Shown: one piece after another, positions 1 through 8,885 of the stretch
Layout of the letters: the number at the start of each line of letters is the position of its first letter
How positions within the stretch are numbered: position 1 is the first letter of the stretch
Assembly (NCBI GenBank): GCA_964438735.1
Contig: CAYTLW010000070.1
Location: forward strand, 1 to 38,133
DNA from: CAYTLW01 sp964438735
GTDB lineage: Bacteria; Myxococcota_A; UBA9042
Length of the DNA stretch: 38,133 nt
Direction: 5' to 3'
Program-made: the position numbers and the translations under genes
The notes under the pieces: generated by a model
Told to the model about the DNA's origin: nothing
What the model saw: only the letters and a program-made list of their open reading frames with translations
Databases searched by the model: none

Positions 1-95
1 ACACGGTCACGGTCACGGTCACGGGCACTGGCACGGACACGGTCACGGTCACGGTCACAGGCACAGACACGGACACGGTCACCGATCCAACCCGC
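1..95. repeat. ACGGTC-type hexanucleotide repeat at window edge
   Basis: Degenerate repeat of ACGGTC / ACGGAC units. Read on the plus strand from base 3 it encodes alternating Thr with Val, Asp or Gly, the same low-complexity linker seen in the lipoproteins at 37778 and 32481-35315. It could be the 3' part of a plus-strand gene that begins left of the window. However, that frame then stays open through the antisense of the VIT gene, with no recognisable protein, so I do not call a CDS. The window also ends close to the same kind of repeat. Confidence 0.6.
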
Positions 96-101
96 CCTCC
101 A

Positions 102-3100
102 TCAACCGCCAACCGGCGCCGTCGCCGCCGTCACCGTGCCCAGATCCACCCACGCCTTATCCCGCTGCAACACATACGGCCGCGCTTCAGTGCCCAGGCC
201 GCCCTTACCGTCGGCGCGGATCACCTGCGCCTGGCCCATACCCCAGCCCATGGGACCCATGCGGTAGTAGTAGGCAAACAGGCGATAGGGATAACGCTTG
301 GGTTTGTTGACCACGAAGGCCTCCGGACCGAAGCCGCCAAAGGCCGTCTTGTACAGATCGCCGCGGCCGTTCTTCAGGTGCCGACGCTTGAACCAGGCGT
401 GGTGGTTGCCGCTGTCGAAGACATGCAGGTCGACGTCGTTGGCGTCGGTCTCCCAGGTCAACACCACCCGCAGCCGCGGCCTGGTGGTCGGCGCGGTGCC
501 CATGGTCTTGAGGCGGGCCACGATGGCGTCCTTGCGAGCGGGCTCCTTGGCGATGATCGCCGCGCCGATGTCGGCGGCGTCGTCGCGCAACACCCGATCA
601 ATGGCCCGCGCGGTGCCGCGATGCTGGGTCTTCAAGCCCTTGTCGATGGCGGCCAGGGCGTCGTCGTAGCGACCCGCCGAAGCCAGGGCCATGGCCAGAA
701 GGTGGTGGCCGGTGGGGTGGTCCGGGCGGTCCTCCGCGGCGGCCTGGAAGGTGTCGATGGCGAGTTCGCTCGTCTCCTTGCCCAGCTGTTGCAGCAGGTC
801 ACCGGCGAAGCGTCGGGTATCGGCGCGGTTGGGATGGAGATCGATGATCGAGCCCCATGCCCGAGCTGCCAGCGCGGTGTCGGCGCGCGAGCGGGCGGCG
901 TCGCCCAGGGCCACCAGCGCCATCACGTCGCCCACCTGGGCCTTGCGCCAGCGCCACGCGGCGGCCAGGGCCTCTTCGGTGTGGCCCGCGGCCAGCTGCT
1001 GGCGAATGCTGGCGTAGTTGTCGCGCCAGGGAGACTTCGCCTTCAGGTCCCGCTCGATGCGGGCCAGTTCAGCACGGCCGCGCACGCCAGGATCGGGCTT
1101 CTTTCGCCGCCGGGGGATGTACCGGGGCGGACGGGGGATATGCACATTGCCGCCGGACAGGTCGTACCAGGCTCGCACCCGCTGGTCGCGCCGCGGCGGC
1201 GCGAAACGCAGGCGCTCGACCCGGCGCCGGATGCAGAACTCGGCGCTGCCCGACAGGCCCAGCACGCGCACCTTGCTGGCCCGCCCGGTGGTGTCCACGC
1301 GGAAGACCAGGCCACCGAACGCAGCCACGTTCGGCTGCATCCGCATGCACGAGCCGATGACCCGATTCATGCGATGCAGGCGCATGTGCGCACCCCGCGA
1401 CCAGTTGCGATCCTGGGCGTCGACGCGGACCACGCGCACCTGGGGTCGCCGCCGCATCGGCCGGGTTCGGCGCATCGTCGGGTCAAAAGCCATGCCCGTG
1501 GCGCCGCCTGCGGTCGCACCCATGTCCGCACGGACGGCGATTTTGGCCTTGCTCTTCTTGGCGGACTCCTTGGCCGGCTTGTCGGCCATGGCCGGCGGTG
1601 GCGGCGCAAAGTCAGCCGGCGAGGGTTCGGCGGCCGGTGGGGCCCGCGGTGCCTTGGCGGCAGGTTTGGGTCGACTCGTGCGACTCGGCGCGATCTTGGC
1701 GCCCTTGGCACGCCCGAGGCGGGCTCGCCCGCCGCCGCCGCCGCCGACACGCACGGCGCCGCCGCCGCCCATATCGCCCAGGTCACCGATGGTGCCGCCA
1801 CCACCATGGCCGACGCCACGGGTTGCGAGCGCCCTGTCGAGGTCAGCGCCAGCAGCGAACGCACCGCTGATGGTCTTCTTGCTCACGGCCATGCGCGCCC
1901 GTCGCTTGCGCTCAGCGTCTTTGAACCGGTTGCTGTCGGGCATTCTTCCCATGGGTTGCGCGGCGGCCACACGTGGACGTTCTTCGGCAGATTCGGTCTC
2001 CGGCCGGGCCGCCCCCTCACCGCCGCGGTTGCCGGAGAAGGCCTCGTCGAGCGAGCCGTCGCCGATCTTGCCCTGCAGCAATCCCAGCAGGCCTGGGCCG
2101 TGGTAGCGCCGCTGCTGGCGCACCGCGATGCCCCCATCGGAGATGGCCAACACGTCGCGCAACGCCTTGCGATCGATGCCATAGCGCACGTAGTCATTCT
2201 CTGTCTCCAGAACCAGCAACGCGGTCAGCGGGCAGAGCACGCGGTGATGGATGGACAGCTTGAGCGCCTGCGCCTTGCGCGCCTTGGCGATGGTCTCGTC
2301 CCCTTCGTCGGCTTCTCGCAGCAGGGCGTCGATACGCGCCTTGACCGTCGAGCGCTCGATCAGCGGCTCGGCGCCCACGCGCCAGGTCGGCGTGACCTTG
2401 CCTTCGGCGCCACCGCTGAACTCGATCTCCAGTGGCACACCGGGCGCCAGCTCGCCGTAGACCAGCGCCTGCTGCCCCGCCTGCAGTCCGGTGATGCGAC
2501 GCGGCCAGATCCAGTCCGCGCCAGGCACCCGCACGTCGATGGGCGCGAAGGTGCGCAGCGCCAGCCGGTCGAACGGATGCTCCTCGTGATCGGAGATCTG
2601 CGCCACGATGCCGTGACGGGGCAACTTCGCGCCGACCAGCGCGGCCAGCAGCTGGTCATCGCGCGCACTGGCCAGGGTGACGGCATCCAAGCGCACTACG
2701 CCAGCGTCGGCCAGCGCGGTGGCCTTCTGCGCCAGCTTGCTCGCCGAACGCTCGCCCAATGTGACCACGCCATCGCTGAACAGCACCACGCGCACCTTGG
2801 CTTCGGCGCTGCGCGCCGCCCGTGCCGCCGCCTGCAGAGCGACGCCCATGTCTGACGCGCCCAGGGCCTCTCGTGCGCCCAGTTTCGCCTGCGCTGCCTG
2901 GTCGAAGTCCGCCGGTCGACCCGACCAGATGGTCTCCGCGTCCTGGTCGAAAGCGATGATGGTGGCGTGTTTGGCGCCGTGTGTACCGGCAAATTGCAGC
3001 ATCTCGGCCAGGGCGCCGATGCGAGCGGCATAGCGCGGCGCGGCCGATGCCGAGGTGTCGAAGAGCACGACCAGGCGCTCAAAGTTGTCATTGGCCGCGC

Positions 3101-4037
3101 CCCCCGGTGGCTGAATCCGGGCCACAAAACGGCGCTTATGGCGCAGCGCCGACCACGGCGCCTTCAGGTAGCCCGGCCAGACGATGAGGTCCTCCCAGGG
3201 CTCGAAATCGCGCTTGTGGATCGACACCACCTCCATATGCGCCGAGCCACCATGCAACGTCGACGGCGGCTTCTTGCCCGGCGCCTTGTCCTTGCCGCTG
3301 TGCACGAAGGCCTCGATGTCCAGGGTCTGAAGCGCGGGCAATCCGGCCAGCGGCAGCACCCAAGCCGTGCGCGAGTCAGCCAGCTCCTGCGACCAGGAGA
3401 TGATCAGCTCCTTGTCGGCGCGCGCCTCGATGGGAAAGACCCTGGCGCTGAATACATTGCCCGTATCCTGCTCCAGCAGCGCCGGATCCTGCTTGCGATG
3501 CAGGAAGTCCTCGTACACCTGCCGGGCCCGCTGCTTGCCGACCACCTCACCCTCCATCCACTTGCCGCCGATGCGCATGGCGAAACGGCTGACCGCGGCG
3601 CCCGATGGCAGGGTGATCGAAAAGCGCCCCTCACGTCGGCGGGGCTCCGGGTTGTGAAAGCGCAGGTGCAGCTCGGTGAACGCCAGCGGCCCGTCGATGA
3701 CCGCCCGCGCGTTCATGTGGCGCAGCACCAGGCCGCTGCCATCGCTGCCGGTCAGGGCCATGGGCGCCGGCCGCCGCTCGGTGGGCCGCGCGATCTGGTT
3801 CGGCTTGTCGAAAGCGGCGCGATTGGACAGCTGCGTCGGCGGCACCAGCGAGGCCAGAGCCAGCTTCGGAGCCTGGGCCGCGGGATCGGCCTGCGGCGCC
3901 GGATCGGCGGGATCTGCGGCAGGATCGGCAGCCGGCTGGGGCTTGATCTTGCAGCCGGTCAAGGCCAGCACGGCCACAAACAGGGACAGGTGGACCAGGA
4001 CTCGGCCGGGATGGAGTTGGTGGCGGTTGGGGGTCAT
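102..4037 (-). CDS. VIT / vWA domain lipoprotein with Gly-rich, TonB-C-like, TPR and DUF2135-like parts
   Basis: Predicted 1311-aa lipoprotein. The start at 4037 is chosen over upstream in-frame codons because AAGGAG precedes it and a lipoprotein signal ending LTGC (Cys29) follows at once. In order: a Pro/Ala/Asp linker; a VIT domain (about 80-200); a vWA domain (about 320-480) with an intact DTSAS MIDAS and a later FSDG; a glycine-rich stretch (about 730-785); a basic region and a TonB-C-like fold with conserved Cys (about 860-950) as in myxobacterial AgmX/PglI-type proteins; TPR-like helices (about 1000-1190); and a C-terminal YfaP/DUF2135-like domain with DVDLHV. The role is probably metal-dependent adhesion or envelope assembly at the cell surface, inferred from domains only. 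It is transcribed away from the kinase fragment at 4460. The stop is TGA at 104-102. Confidence 0.9.
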   Translation of the reverse strand: MTPNRHQLHPGRVLVHLSLFVAVLALTGCKIKPQPAADPAADPADPAPQADPAAQAPKLALASLVPPTQLSNRAAFDKPNQIARPTERRPAPMALTGSDGSGLVLRHMNARAVIDGPLAFTELHLRFHNPEPRRREGRFSITLPSGAAVSRFAMRIGGKWMEGEVVGKQRARQVYEDFLHRKQDPALLEQDTGNVFSARVFPIEARADKELIISWSQELADSRTAWVLPLAGLPALQTLDIEAFVHSGKDKAPGKKPPSTLHGGSAHMEVVSIHKRDFEPWEDLIVWPGYLKAPWSALRHKRRFVARIQPPGGAANDNFERLVVLFDTSASAAPRYAARIGALAEMLQFAGTHGAKHATIIAFDQDAETIWSGRPADFDQAAQAKLGAREALGASDMGVALQAAARAARSAEAKVRVVLFSDGVVTLGERSASKLAQKATALADAGVVRLDAVTLASARDDQLLAALVGAKLPRHGIVAQISDHEEHPFDRLALRTFAPIDVRVPGADWIWPRRITGLQAGQQALVYGELAPGVPLEIEFSGGAEGKVTPTWRVGAEPLIERSTVKARIDALLREADEGDETIAKARKAQALKLSIHHRVLCPLTALLVLETENDYVRYGIDRKALRDVLAISDGGIAVRQQRRYHGPGLLGLLQGKIGDGSLDEAFSGNRGGEGAARPETESAEERPRVAAAQPMGRMPDSNRFKDAERKRRARMAVSKKTISGAFAAGADLDRALATRGVGHGGGGTIGDLGDMGGGGAVRVGGGGGGRARLGRAKGAKIAPSRTSRPKPAAKAPRAPPAAEPSPADFAPPPPAMADKPAKESAKKSKAKIAVRADMGATAGGATGMAFDPTMRRTRPMRRRPQVRVVRVDAQDRNWSRGAHMRLHRMNRVIGSCMRMQPNVAAFGGLVFRVDTTGRASKVRVLGLSGSAEFCIRRRVERLRFAPPRRDQRVRAWYDLSGGNVHIPRPPRYIPRRRKKPDPGVRGRAELARIERDLKAKSPWRDNYASIRQQLAAGHTEEALAAAWRWRKAQVGDVMALVALGDAARSRADTALAARAWGSIIDLHPNRADTRRFAGDLLQQLGKETSELAIDTFQAAAEDRPDHPTGHHLLAMALASAGRYDDALAAIDKGLKTQHRGTARAIDRVLRDDAADIGAAIIAKEPARKDAIVARLKTMGTAPTTRPRLRVVLTWETDANDVDLHVFDSGNHHAWFKRRHLKNGRGDLYKTAFGGFGPEAFVVNKPKRYPYRLFAYYYRMGPMGWGMGQAQVIRADGKGGLGTEARPYVLQRDKAWVDLGTVTAATAPVGG

Positions 4038-4459
4038 CGGGTCTCCTTGGCCGCGGCGCCGATGGGCCGCAAGACAGCGCTGGCATGACGCCCCGTGGAC
4101 GGGACGGCGGACTGCGCGGCAACGCGACAGCCCGCGCCAGCAACGACGTTCGAGCCTGCCAAAGGTTCTCTCGCAAGCGCGGCAGGAGCGCAAGGTTGCC
4201 TCCTGCATGGTCCATATCAGCGACCGGTGATGGCAGTCATTCGATGAACAAAGGGCACGCTCCTGCGGCGTGCTTCGTCGGTCAAAGCCCCTCGATGCTC
4301 TTGGGAAGCAGCCGCCGCGGGCCCTGCCGTCTGACGCGCACGAGATGACCGCCCGAGTCGAGACGTGCAACGTGTTCACGTGCAGATCCCTTGCTAGCAC
4401 CCTGAGGCGATGGCAAAAAGTCAGCCACACACATCCCCGCTGTGCGAACGCCCGACGAG
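4038..4459. other. Divergent intergenic region with a palindrome
   Basis: About 420 bases between the divergent VIT lipoprotein and the kinase fragment. Frames are open here only because of high GC; none looks like protein. An imperfect palindrome at 4366-4384 has a core of CGTG-TT-CACG, and its arms extend to TGCA with a single-base bulge. It is a possible operator or hairpin for the plus-strand unit. No convincing -35/-10 pair was found. A GTG in frame with the kinase fragment occurs at 4442. Confidence 0.4.
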
Positions 4460-4846
4460 ATGCAAGACCAGGCCGCCCCCACGAGGCAATGTCCGATCTG
4501 TGGTCGGACCACGCCGTTGCCGCGCTGCCCCGATGACGAGGCCGTCACCGTAGTGCTGGCAGGGTTTGCCCGCGACGCGCTCTCGTTTGAGACCGGCGAC
4601 CTCATCAACGACCGATTCCGGGTGAAGGACCTGCTCGGCATGGGCGGCTTCGGCGCGGTCTATTCGGCCCAGCACCTGTCCGTCGGCCAGGCGGTCGCGT
4701 TGAAGCTGCTGGGGGTACATGGGGCGCGCCAGGTCAATCCACGTCGCCCCCCTTCGCCAAGGACGCCTGGCCGCAAGTCGCAGAAGAAGAAGGACCTCGA
4801 ACCACCAAAGGAACCGACCAGTGCAGACACACTCCTCCCGGTGTAG
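4460..4846 (+). pseudogene. Truncated Ser/Thr protein kinase (N-lobe only)
   Basis: From ATG 4460 (or GTG 4442) the protein begins with a short zinc-ribbon-like CPICG...CP segment. It continues into the start of a Hanks-type kinase: an intact glycine loop GMGGFGAVY and the ATP-binding lysine in VALKLL. The homology then stops. About 45 Lys/Pro/Arg-rich residues follow to a TAG at 4844, with no catalytic loop, DFG or APE. The next gene starts inside this tail at 4821, so there is no room for the roughly 200 missing residues in any frame. This is a deletion remnant or a short N-lobe protein, not an active kinase. A second kinase/TPR pair lies at 35580-37762. Confidence 0.75.
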
Positions 4847-5714
4847 CGCCCCCATCCGGGTCCGGGGCACCCTGGCGCTGGCGGTCCTGGTCGCCGCCGC
4901 CTTCCAGGTCTGCTCGCCAGGGACGTGCCTGGCCGGCCCGGCCGCGACGCCAAAGAAGGCCATCGAGTACGGTGCCCTGGGCAAGGACCTCGCCCTCAAG
5001 GGCAAGTTCGCCCTGTCGGCAAAGATGTTCGGCGAAGCCCTGGCCCTTGCGCCCGACGACGTGAACTTCATGTACAGCGAAGCCCGTGCGCACCACCTGG
5101 CCAGCCACGAGGAGCTGGCGGCGAAGGGGTATCGGACCTTCCTGGCCAAGGCGAGCGCGACCCACTCCATGCGCGCCAGGGCGGGACGATATCTCAAGGA
5201 GGTGGAATCGTTGCTCAAGGCAAGGGCCGCCGCCGACGCCCGCAAAGCGGCAGCGAACGTTGTCACGCCGGCGCAGGTAGTGCCCAAGCCGGCGGCCAGC
5301 CCAGCGCCACCGCCCGCCGCCGCACCCGCAACGCAGGCCACCGGCAGCTGGCGGAGGACGGCTGGCCTGGTGGCCACCACCGTGGGTGTGGTCGTCGCCG
5401 GCTACGGCGGCTACCAGCTGATCGTCGACAACGAAGGGTTGACGACCATTGACGATGACATGGACCTGGAACGCGAATTGGGGGTCTATACGCCGGGCAG
5501 TGCCGACTACATCCAGGGCGCGGAGGAGCAGGCCCAAAGTCAGCGCGAGGCGATCGTTGGCGACCTGTGGGTCGACGGCGTCGTATTGGGCGTCGGCCTG
5601 GCATGCGCTGGTGCCGGTGTGTGGCTGCTGTTGACCGCGCCGGATGCACCTGCTGTGTCCGTGTTGCCGGTTCCAGGGGGCGGCATGAGCGGCTCGCTGA
5701 GTTGGCGCTTCTGA
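4821..5714 (+). CDS. TPR-containing envelope protein with C-terminal two-TM hairpin
   Basis: 297 aa from GTG 4821, chosen because AAAGGAA lies 7 bases upstream and a signal peptide follows directly. The in-frame ATG at 4719 would add 34 Arg-rich residues inside the kinase fragment. After the signal come TPR-like helices (about 45-140: a repeated short helix pattern with FGEALALAPDD), then an Ala/Pro linker (about 155-185). Two hydrophobic segments (about 192-212 and 255-275) surround a charged 40-residue loop. The C-terminus is SWRF. Architecture, loop placement and ending match the protein at 36794-37762, also downstream of a kinase, so the two are probable paralogues. Function is unknown; TPR proteins beside kinases often serve as partners or scaffolds. 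Confidence 0.8.
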   Translation: MQTHSSRCSAPIRVRGTLALAVLVAAAFQVCSPGTCLAGPAATPKKAIEYGALGKDLALKGKFALSAKMFGEALALAPDDVNFMYSEARAHHLASHEELAAKGYRTFLAKASATHSMRARAGRYLKEVESLLKARAAADARKAAANVVTPAQVVPKPAASPAPPPAAAPATQATGSWRRTAGLVATTVGVVVAGYGGYQLIVDNEGLTTIDDDMDLERELGVYTPGSADYIQGAEEQAQSQREAIVGDLWVDGVVLGVGLACAGAGVWLLLTAPDAPAVSVLPVPGGGMSGSLSWRF

Positions 5715-5749
5715 AGTTTTTGGGCCCGACCGGCGGCCGAGGTTCTCTC

Positions 5750-6649
5750 ATGGCGAGCGACGACAACCACCCCGCCAAGGTCCGCGCCCGCCAGTCCCGT
5801 ATCGCCCGCTGGCAAAAACGTCACGATCGAACGGCAGCCCACGCCGACGATCACCCCCTGGGCAGCGGCCCGCCGAATCGCCATGGCATGCCGCGCCTGC
5901 CACCTCGCCAACGCATCGTCAGCAAGTGGCCCATCGAGGATCTTGGCGTGCGGCCGAAGTTGAGCAAGCAGGACTGGCAGCTGCGAATCGATGGCGCCGT
6001 CGACACGCCCCTGGTGTTGGACTGGGCGGGGCTACAGCGGCTGGAGGCGGTGCAGGAGCGGAGCGACTTCCACTGCGTCACAGGCTGGTCGTTGCTGGAC
6101 GCAGACTGGCGCGGCGTACGACTGGCCGACGTGTTGGCGCTGGCCGGGCCGTCGCCTGAGGCCACCGACCTGATGTGCTTCGGCGCCGATGAATACAGCA
6201 CCAACCTGCCGCTGGCGGAGGCGACCAAGCCCGACGTATTGCTGGTTCACACCTGGGAAGGCAAACCGTTGCCGGCCGAGCACGGCGGGCCGGTGCGCAT
6301 GATCACGCCGCAGTTGTATGCCTGGAAAGGCGCCAAGTGGGTCGTGCGCATCGAGGTGATGGTCGGTGATCAGCCAGGGTTCTGGGAGGCGCGGGGATAC
6401 AGCAATACCGGCCATCCCTGGCGCGAGGCCCGCCCCGGCGCGCCGGGCCCTGCGGGCGCGGGGCTGCCAGAAGAACCCCCCTCAACGCGCGGCGACCCGC
6501 AGGGCCCCGCGGGGCGACAGGACAACCCCCGTCCCACCAGGCCGTCGGTCGAGGACAACCTCCGCCCGCCGACGATCATGGAAAAACCCCCACCCGGCCC
6601 ATTGAGGCCGCGCACACGCGCCCACGCGAGTCTGCACAAGGCATCGTGA
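5750..6649 (+). CDS. Sulfite oxidase-family molybdopterin oxidoreductase, cytoplasmic, with long tail
   Basis: 299 aa from ATG 5750, preceded by GAGG. The core (about 50-235) is the oxidoreductase molybdopterin-binding domain. HCVTGWS contains the Mo-binding cysteine (Cys109), followed by WRGVRLADVL, a substrate/cofactor segment with GADEYSTNLPL, HGGPVRMITPQLYAWKGAKW and the family-typical end GYSNTGHPWREARPG. There is no signal peptide or twin-Arg motif, so this is like the short cytoplasmic 'sulfite oxidase-like' proteins of about 200 residues rather than periplasmic MsrP. An extra tail of about 65 Pro/Arg/Gly-rich residues follows the normal family end. That tail may be real disordered sequence or a read-through created by loss of the original stop. 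The substrate is not known. Spacing of 35 bases suggests co-transcription with the gene upstream. Confidence 0.85.
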   Translation: MASDDNHPAKVRARQSRIARWQKRHDRTAAHADDHPLGSGPPNRHGMPRLPPRQRIVSKWPIEDLGVRPKLSKQDWQLRIDGAVDTPLVLDWAGLQRLEAVQERSDFHCVTGWSLLDADWRGVRLADVLALAGPSPEATDLMCFGADEYSTNLPLAEATKPDVLLVHTWEGKPLPAEHGGPVRMITPQLYAWKGAKWVVRIEVMVGDQPGFWEARGYSNTGHPWREARPGAPGPAGAGLPEEPPSTRGDPQGPAGRQDNPRPTRPSVEDNLRPPTIMEKPPPGPLRPRTRAHASLHKAS

Positions 6650-6947
6650 TTTTTCGCAATCGCTCCGGACACATGGATGCTTTTAACGGGATCGACAGGG
6701 GCCAATGCACACCACCGGCCACAGTTCTAATGAGGCCTCGCCATTGAAGTTATGCAGTGCATGCCTACCATTCGCCGTGAGGAGGGTCGCTGGCCCTCGT
6801 GGAGACTTCCCTCATCCACCCCACTCGAGGTGACCGGGAGGCAGAGCGCGGAGACATCGACGAACGCTCGCCCCTGGCCCCGGAACGGACCGGCCTTCCT
6901 GTCCGGAACCAGTTCAACCCGATTACCATAGCGCGGAGGAAACGCTC
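6650..6947 (+). promoter_or_regulatory. Leader / probable promoter region of the kor-rnf operon
   Basis: 298 bases without a gene. A candidate sigma70-like promoter has TTGAAG at 6744-6749 and TACCAT at 6766-6771 (16-base spacer). Downstream, GAGGG-N7-CCCTC at about 6783-6799 could form a small hairpin in the leader. The leader of over 150 bases before ATG 6948 leaves room for regulation. A good ribosome site, GGAGGAAA, precedes korA. The promoter match is 4/6 in each box, so it is tentative. Confidence 0.35.
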
Positions 6948-8852
6948 ATGACCGCTCTGGCGTCAGTTGCTGCCGAACGTCCAACCGACGATACGGAACC
7001 CGGTGCCCTCACCGAGGTCCAGGTCATCGACCAGCACATCATCGAGTTCGTATCGGATTCCGGCGAGGGCGCGCAGACCGCGGGCCAGCTCTTCGGAACC
7101 GTGAGCGCCAAGATGGGCAACGGCGTGTGGACGGTGGAGATCATCCCCGCCGAGGTCGAGCCGCCCCACCGCAGCAAAGCCGGCGCCAGCGGCAACCGCA
7201 TCCGCTTCGGTACCGACGAAGTCACCAACATGGGTGACGCGGCCGACCTGGTCATCGCGTTCAACGACCAGGTGCCCTACAGCCGCATCGATATCGGCGC
7301 CCTGCAAGAGGGCACCCTCATCCTCATCGAGAGCAAGTGGGCCGACGACGTGCAGGCGTCGATCCGCGAGCAATATGCCGAGGCCCTGGCCGACTACAAC
7401 GCGCGCGGCTACGTGGTCCATGAAGTGCCGATGGAGAAGGAGTGCCTGAAGATCATCTCCGATCCGCGGCGCGGCAAGAACATCTGGGCCGTCGGCATGG
7501 TCTGCGCGGTTTACGATCGCGACCTGTCCTATGCCCGCAAGGAGGTCCACACCCGGCTCATCAAGAAGGGCGAGAAGGTCGTGCAGACCAATATCCAGCT
7601 GTTGGAGGCGGGCTACGAGTGGGCGCGCGCCAACCTGCCCCTGCGTTTCCAGGTGCCCGTCAAGAAGTCGGAGATCGACAAGGTCGTGATGAACGGCAAC
7701 ACCGCCGTCGGCCTGGGCGCCATGGCGGCGGGCATCGAGCTTTGCTCCATGTACCCCATCACGCCCGCGACCTCGGCGTCGCACTACCTGGGCTCGGCCT
7801 TCCACAACGCTGGCGGCTTCGTGCACCAGGCCGAGGACGAGATCTCGGCCATCGGCTTTGCCCTTGGCGCTTCGTACGCCGGCAAGACGCCCATCACCAT
7901 CACCTCCGGCCCTGGCATGGCGCTCAAGACCGAGTTCATCGCCCTGGCGGTGATGTGCGAGCTGCCCCTGGTCATCGTCAACGTGCAGCGCGGCGGACCG
8001 TCGACCGGCCTGCCCACCCGCGTCGAGCAGGGCGACCTGTTGTCGGCGCTCTTCTCCCAGCCTGGCGACGCGCCGAAGATCATCATGGCGACCCCGACCA
8101 TCGCCGAGTGCTTCCATTTCATGATCACGGCGCGCAAGCTGGCCGAGACCTTCCGCGGTCCGGTCATCGTGCTCACCGACGCCAACCTGGCCACCGGCCA
8201 GCAGCCCTTCGAGCGACCGGTCATGAAGGAAGAGTGGCTGGCGCCGCCGCTGGACCAGAGCCCCTGGGACCCCAACGTCAGGCCCTTCGACTGGGATGAA
8301 AAGACCGGCCTGTCGCAGCGCCCGGTGGTTGGTCAGCGCGGCGGCGAGTATGTGCTCACCGGCCTGGCCCACGACGAGCGCAGCAAAGTCGCCTACGAGT
8401 CGGCCATCAACCAGCGCACCATGCAGCATCGCTCGCGCAAACTTGCGACCCTGCAGAAGACGCTCAAGCCGCCGAAGCTCTACGGCGACGACACCGGCGA
8501 CCTGCTCGTGGTGGGCTGGGGCTCGACCCGCGGCGCCATCGAAGAGGCGGTCGACCGGGTGCGCGCAGACGGCGGCAAGGTGTCGTCGGTGAATCTGCGC
8601 TTCCTGTCGCCATTGGAGCCCGGACTGAAGGAGATCTTCGGTCGCTTCAAGAACGTGATGACGGTCGAGATCAACTACGGCGAGGACGCCAACTGGGAAG
8701 GCGTCACCGCCGAGAATCGTCGCTACAGCCAACTGGCCTGGATGCTTCGCGCACAGACCCTGATCGACGTGGATTGCTGGGGCCGTGTGCCCGGCATCCC
8801 GCTGCCTCCCGGCCGCATCGAGAAGGAATTGCGCGACCGCCTGAACCTCTAG
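6948..8852 (+). CDS. korA: 2-oxoacid:ferredoxin oxidoreductase, fused gamma-alpha subunit
   Basis: 634 aa. With KorB it catalyses CoA- and ThDP-dependent oxidative decarboxylation of a 2-oxoacid (probably 2-oxoglutarate) with ferredoxin reduction, or the reverse carboxylation. Residues 1-200 are the gamma domain (SGEGAQTAGQLF). Residues about 230-634 are the alpha domain, with YPITPATS (near 268), SGPGM and GGPSTGLPTRVEQGDL, which are characteristic of the KorA/OforA type. The gamma-alpha fusion at about 630 residues is usual for this subfamily. The start ATG has GGAGGAAA upstream. korB follows after 33 bases. This is the first gene of a plus-strand run to rnfA, tying the enzyme to the Rnf complex. 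Substrate specificity cannot be fixed from sequence alone. Confidence 0.92.
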   Translation: MTALASVAAERPTDDTEPGALTEVQVIDQHIIEFVSDSGEGAQTAGQLFGTVSAKMGNGVWTVEIIPAEVEPPHRSKAGASGNRIRFGTDEVTNMGDAADLVIAFNDQVPYSRIDIGALQEGTLILIESKWADDVQASIREQYAEALADYNARGYVVHEVPMEKECLKIISDPRRGKNIWAVGMVCAVYDRDLSYARKEVHTRLIKKGEKVVQTNIQLLEAGYEWARANLPLRFQVPVKKSEIDKVVMNGNTAVGLGAMAAGIELCSMYPITPATSASHYLGSAFHNAGGFVHQAEDEISAIGFALGASYAGKTPITITSGPGMALKTEFIALAVMCELPLVIVNVQRGGPSTGLPTRVEQGDLLSALFSQPGDAPKIIMATPTIAECFHFMITARKLAETFRGPVIVLTDANLATGQQPFERPVMKEEWLAPPLDQSPWDPNVRPFDWDEKTGLSQRPVVGQRGGEYVLTGLAHDERSKVAYESAINQRTMQHRSRKLATLQKTLKPPKLYGDDTGDLLVVGWGSTRGAIEEAVDRVRADGGKVSSVNLRFLSPLEPGLKEIFGRFKNVMTVEINYGEDANWEGVTAENRRYSQLAWMLRAQTLIDVDCWGRVPGIPLPPGRIEKELRDRLNL

Positions 8853-8885
8853 ACGCCACCCGGTACCCCGACCAGGAGCACTGTC

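Noticed and set aside
378..2855. Long plus-strand open frame (825 codons) opposite the VIT/vWA gene
   Set aside because: Its translation is Gly/Arg/His/Val-rich with no domain, and the opposite strand carries a clear multi-domain protein with a ribosome site and lipobox. It is an antisense shadow of high-GC codons.
6963..8732. 589-codon minus-strand frame opposite korA
   Set aside because: korA on the other strand has all family motifs; the antisense frame has no recognisable features.
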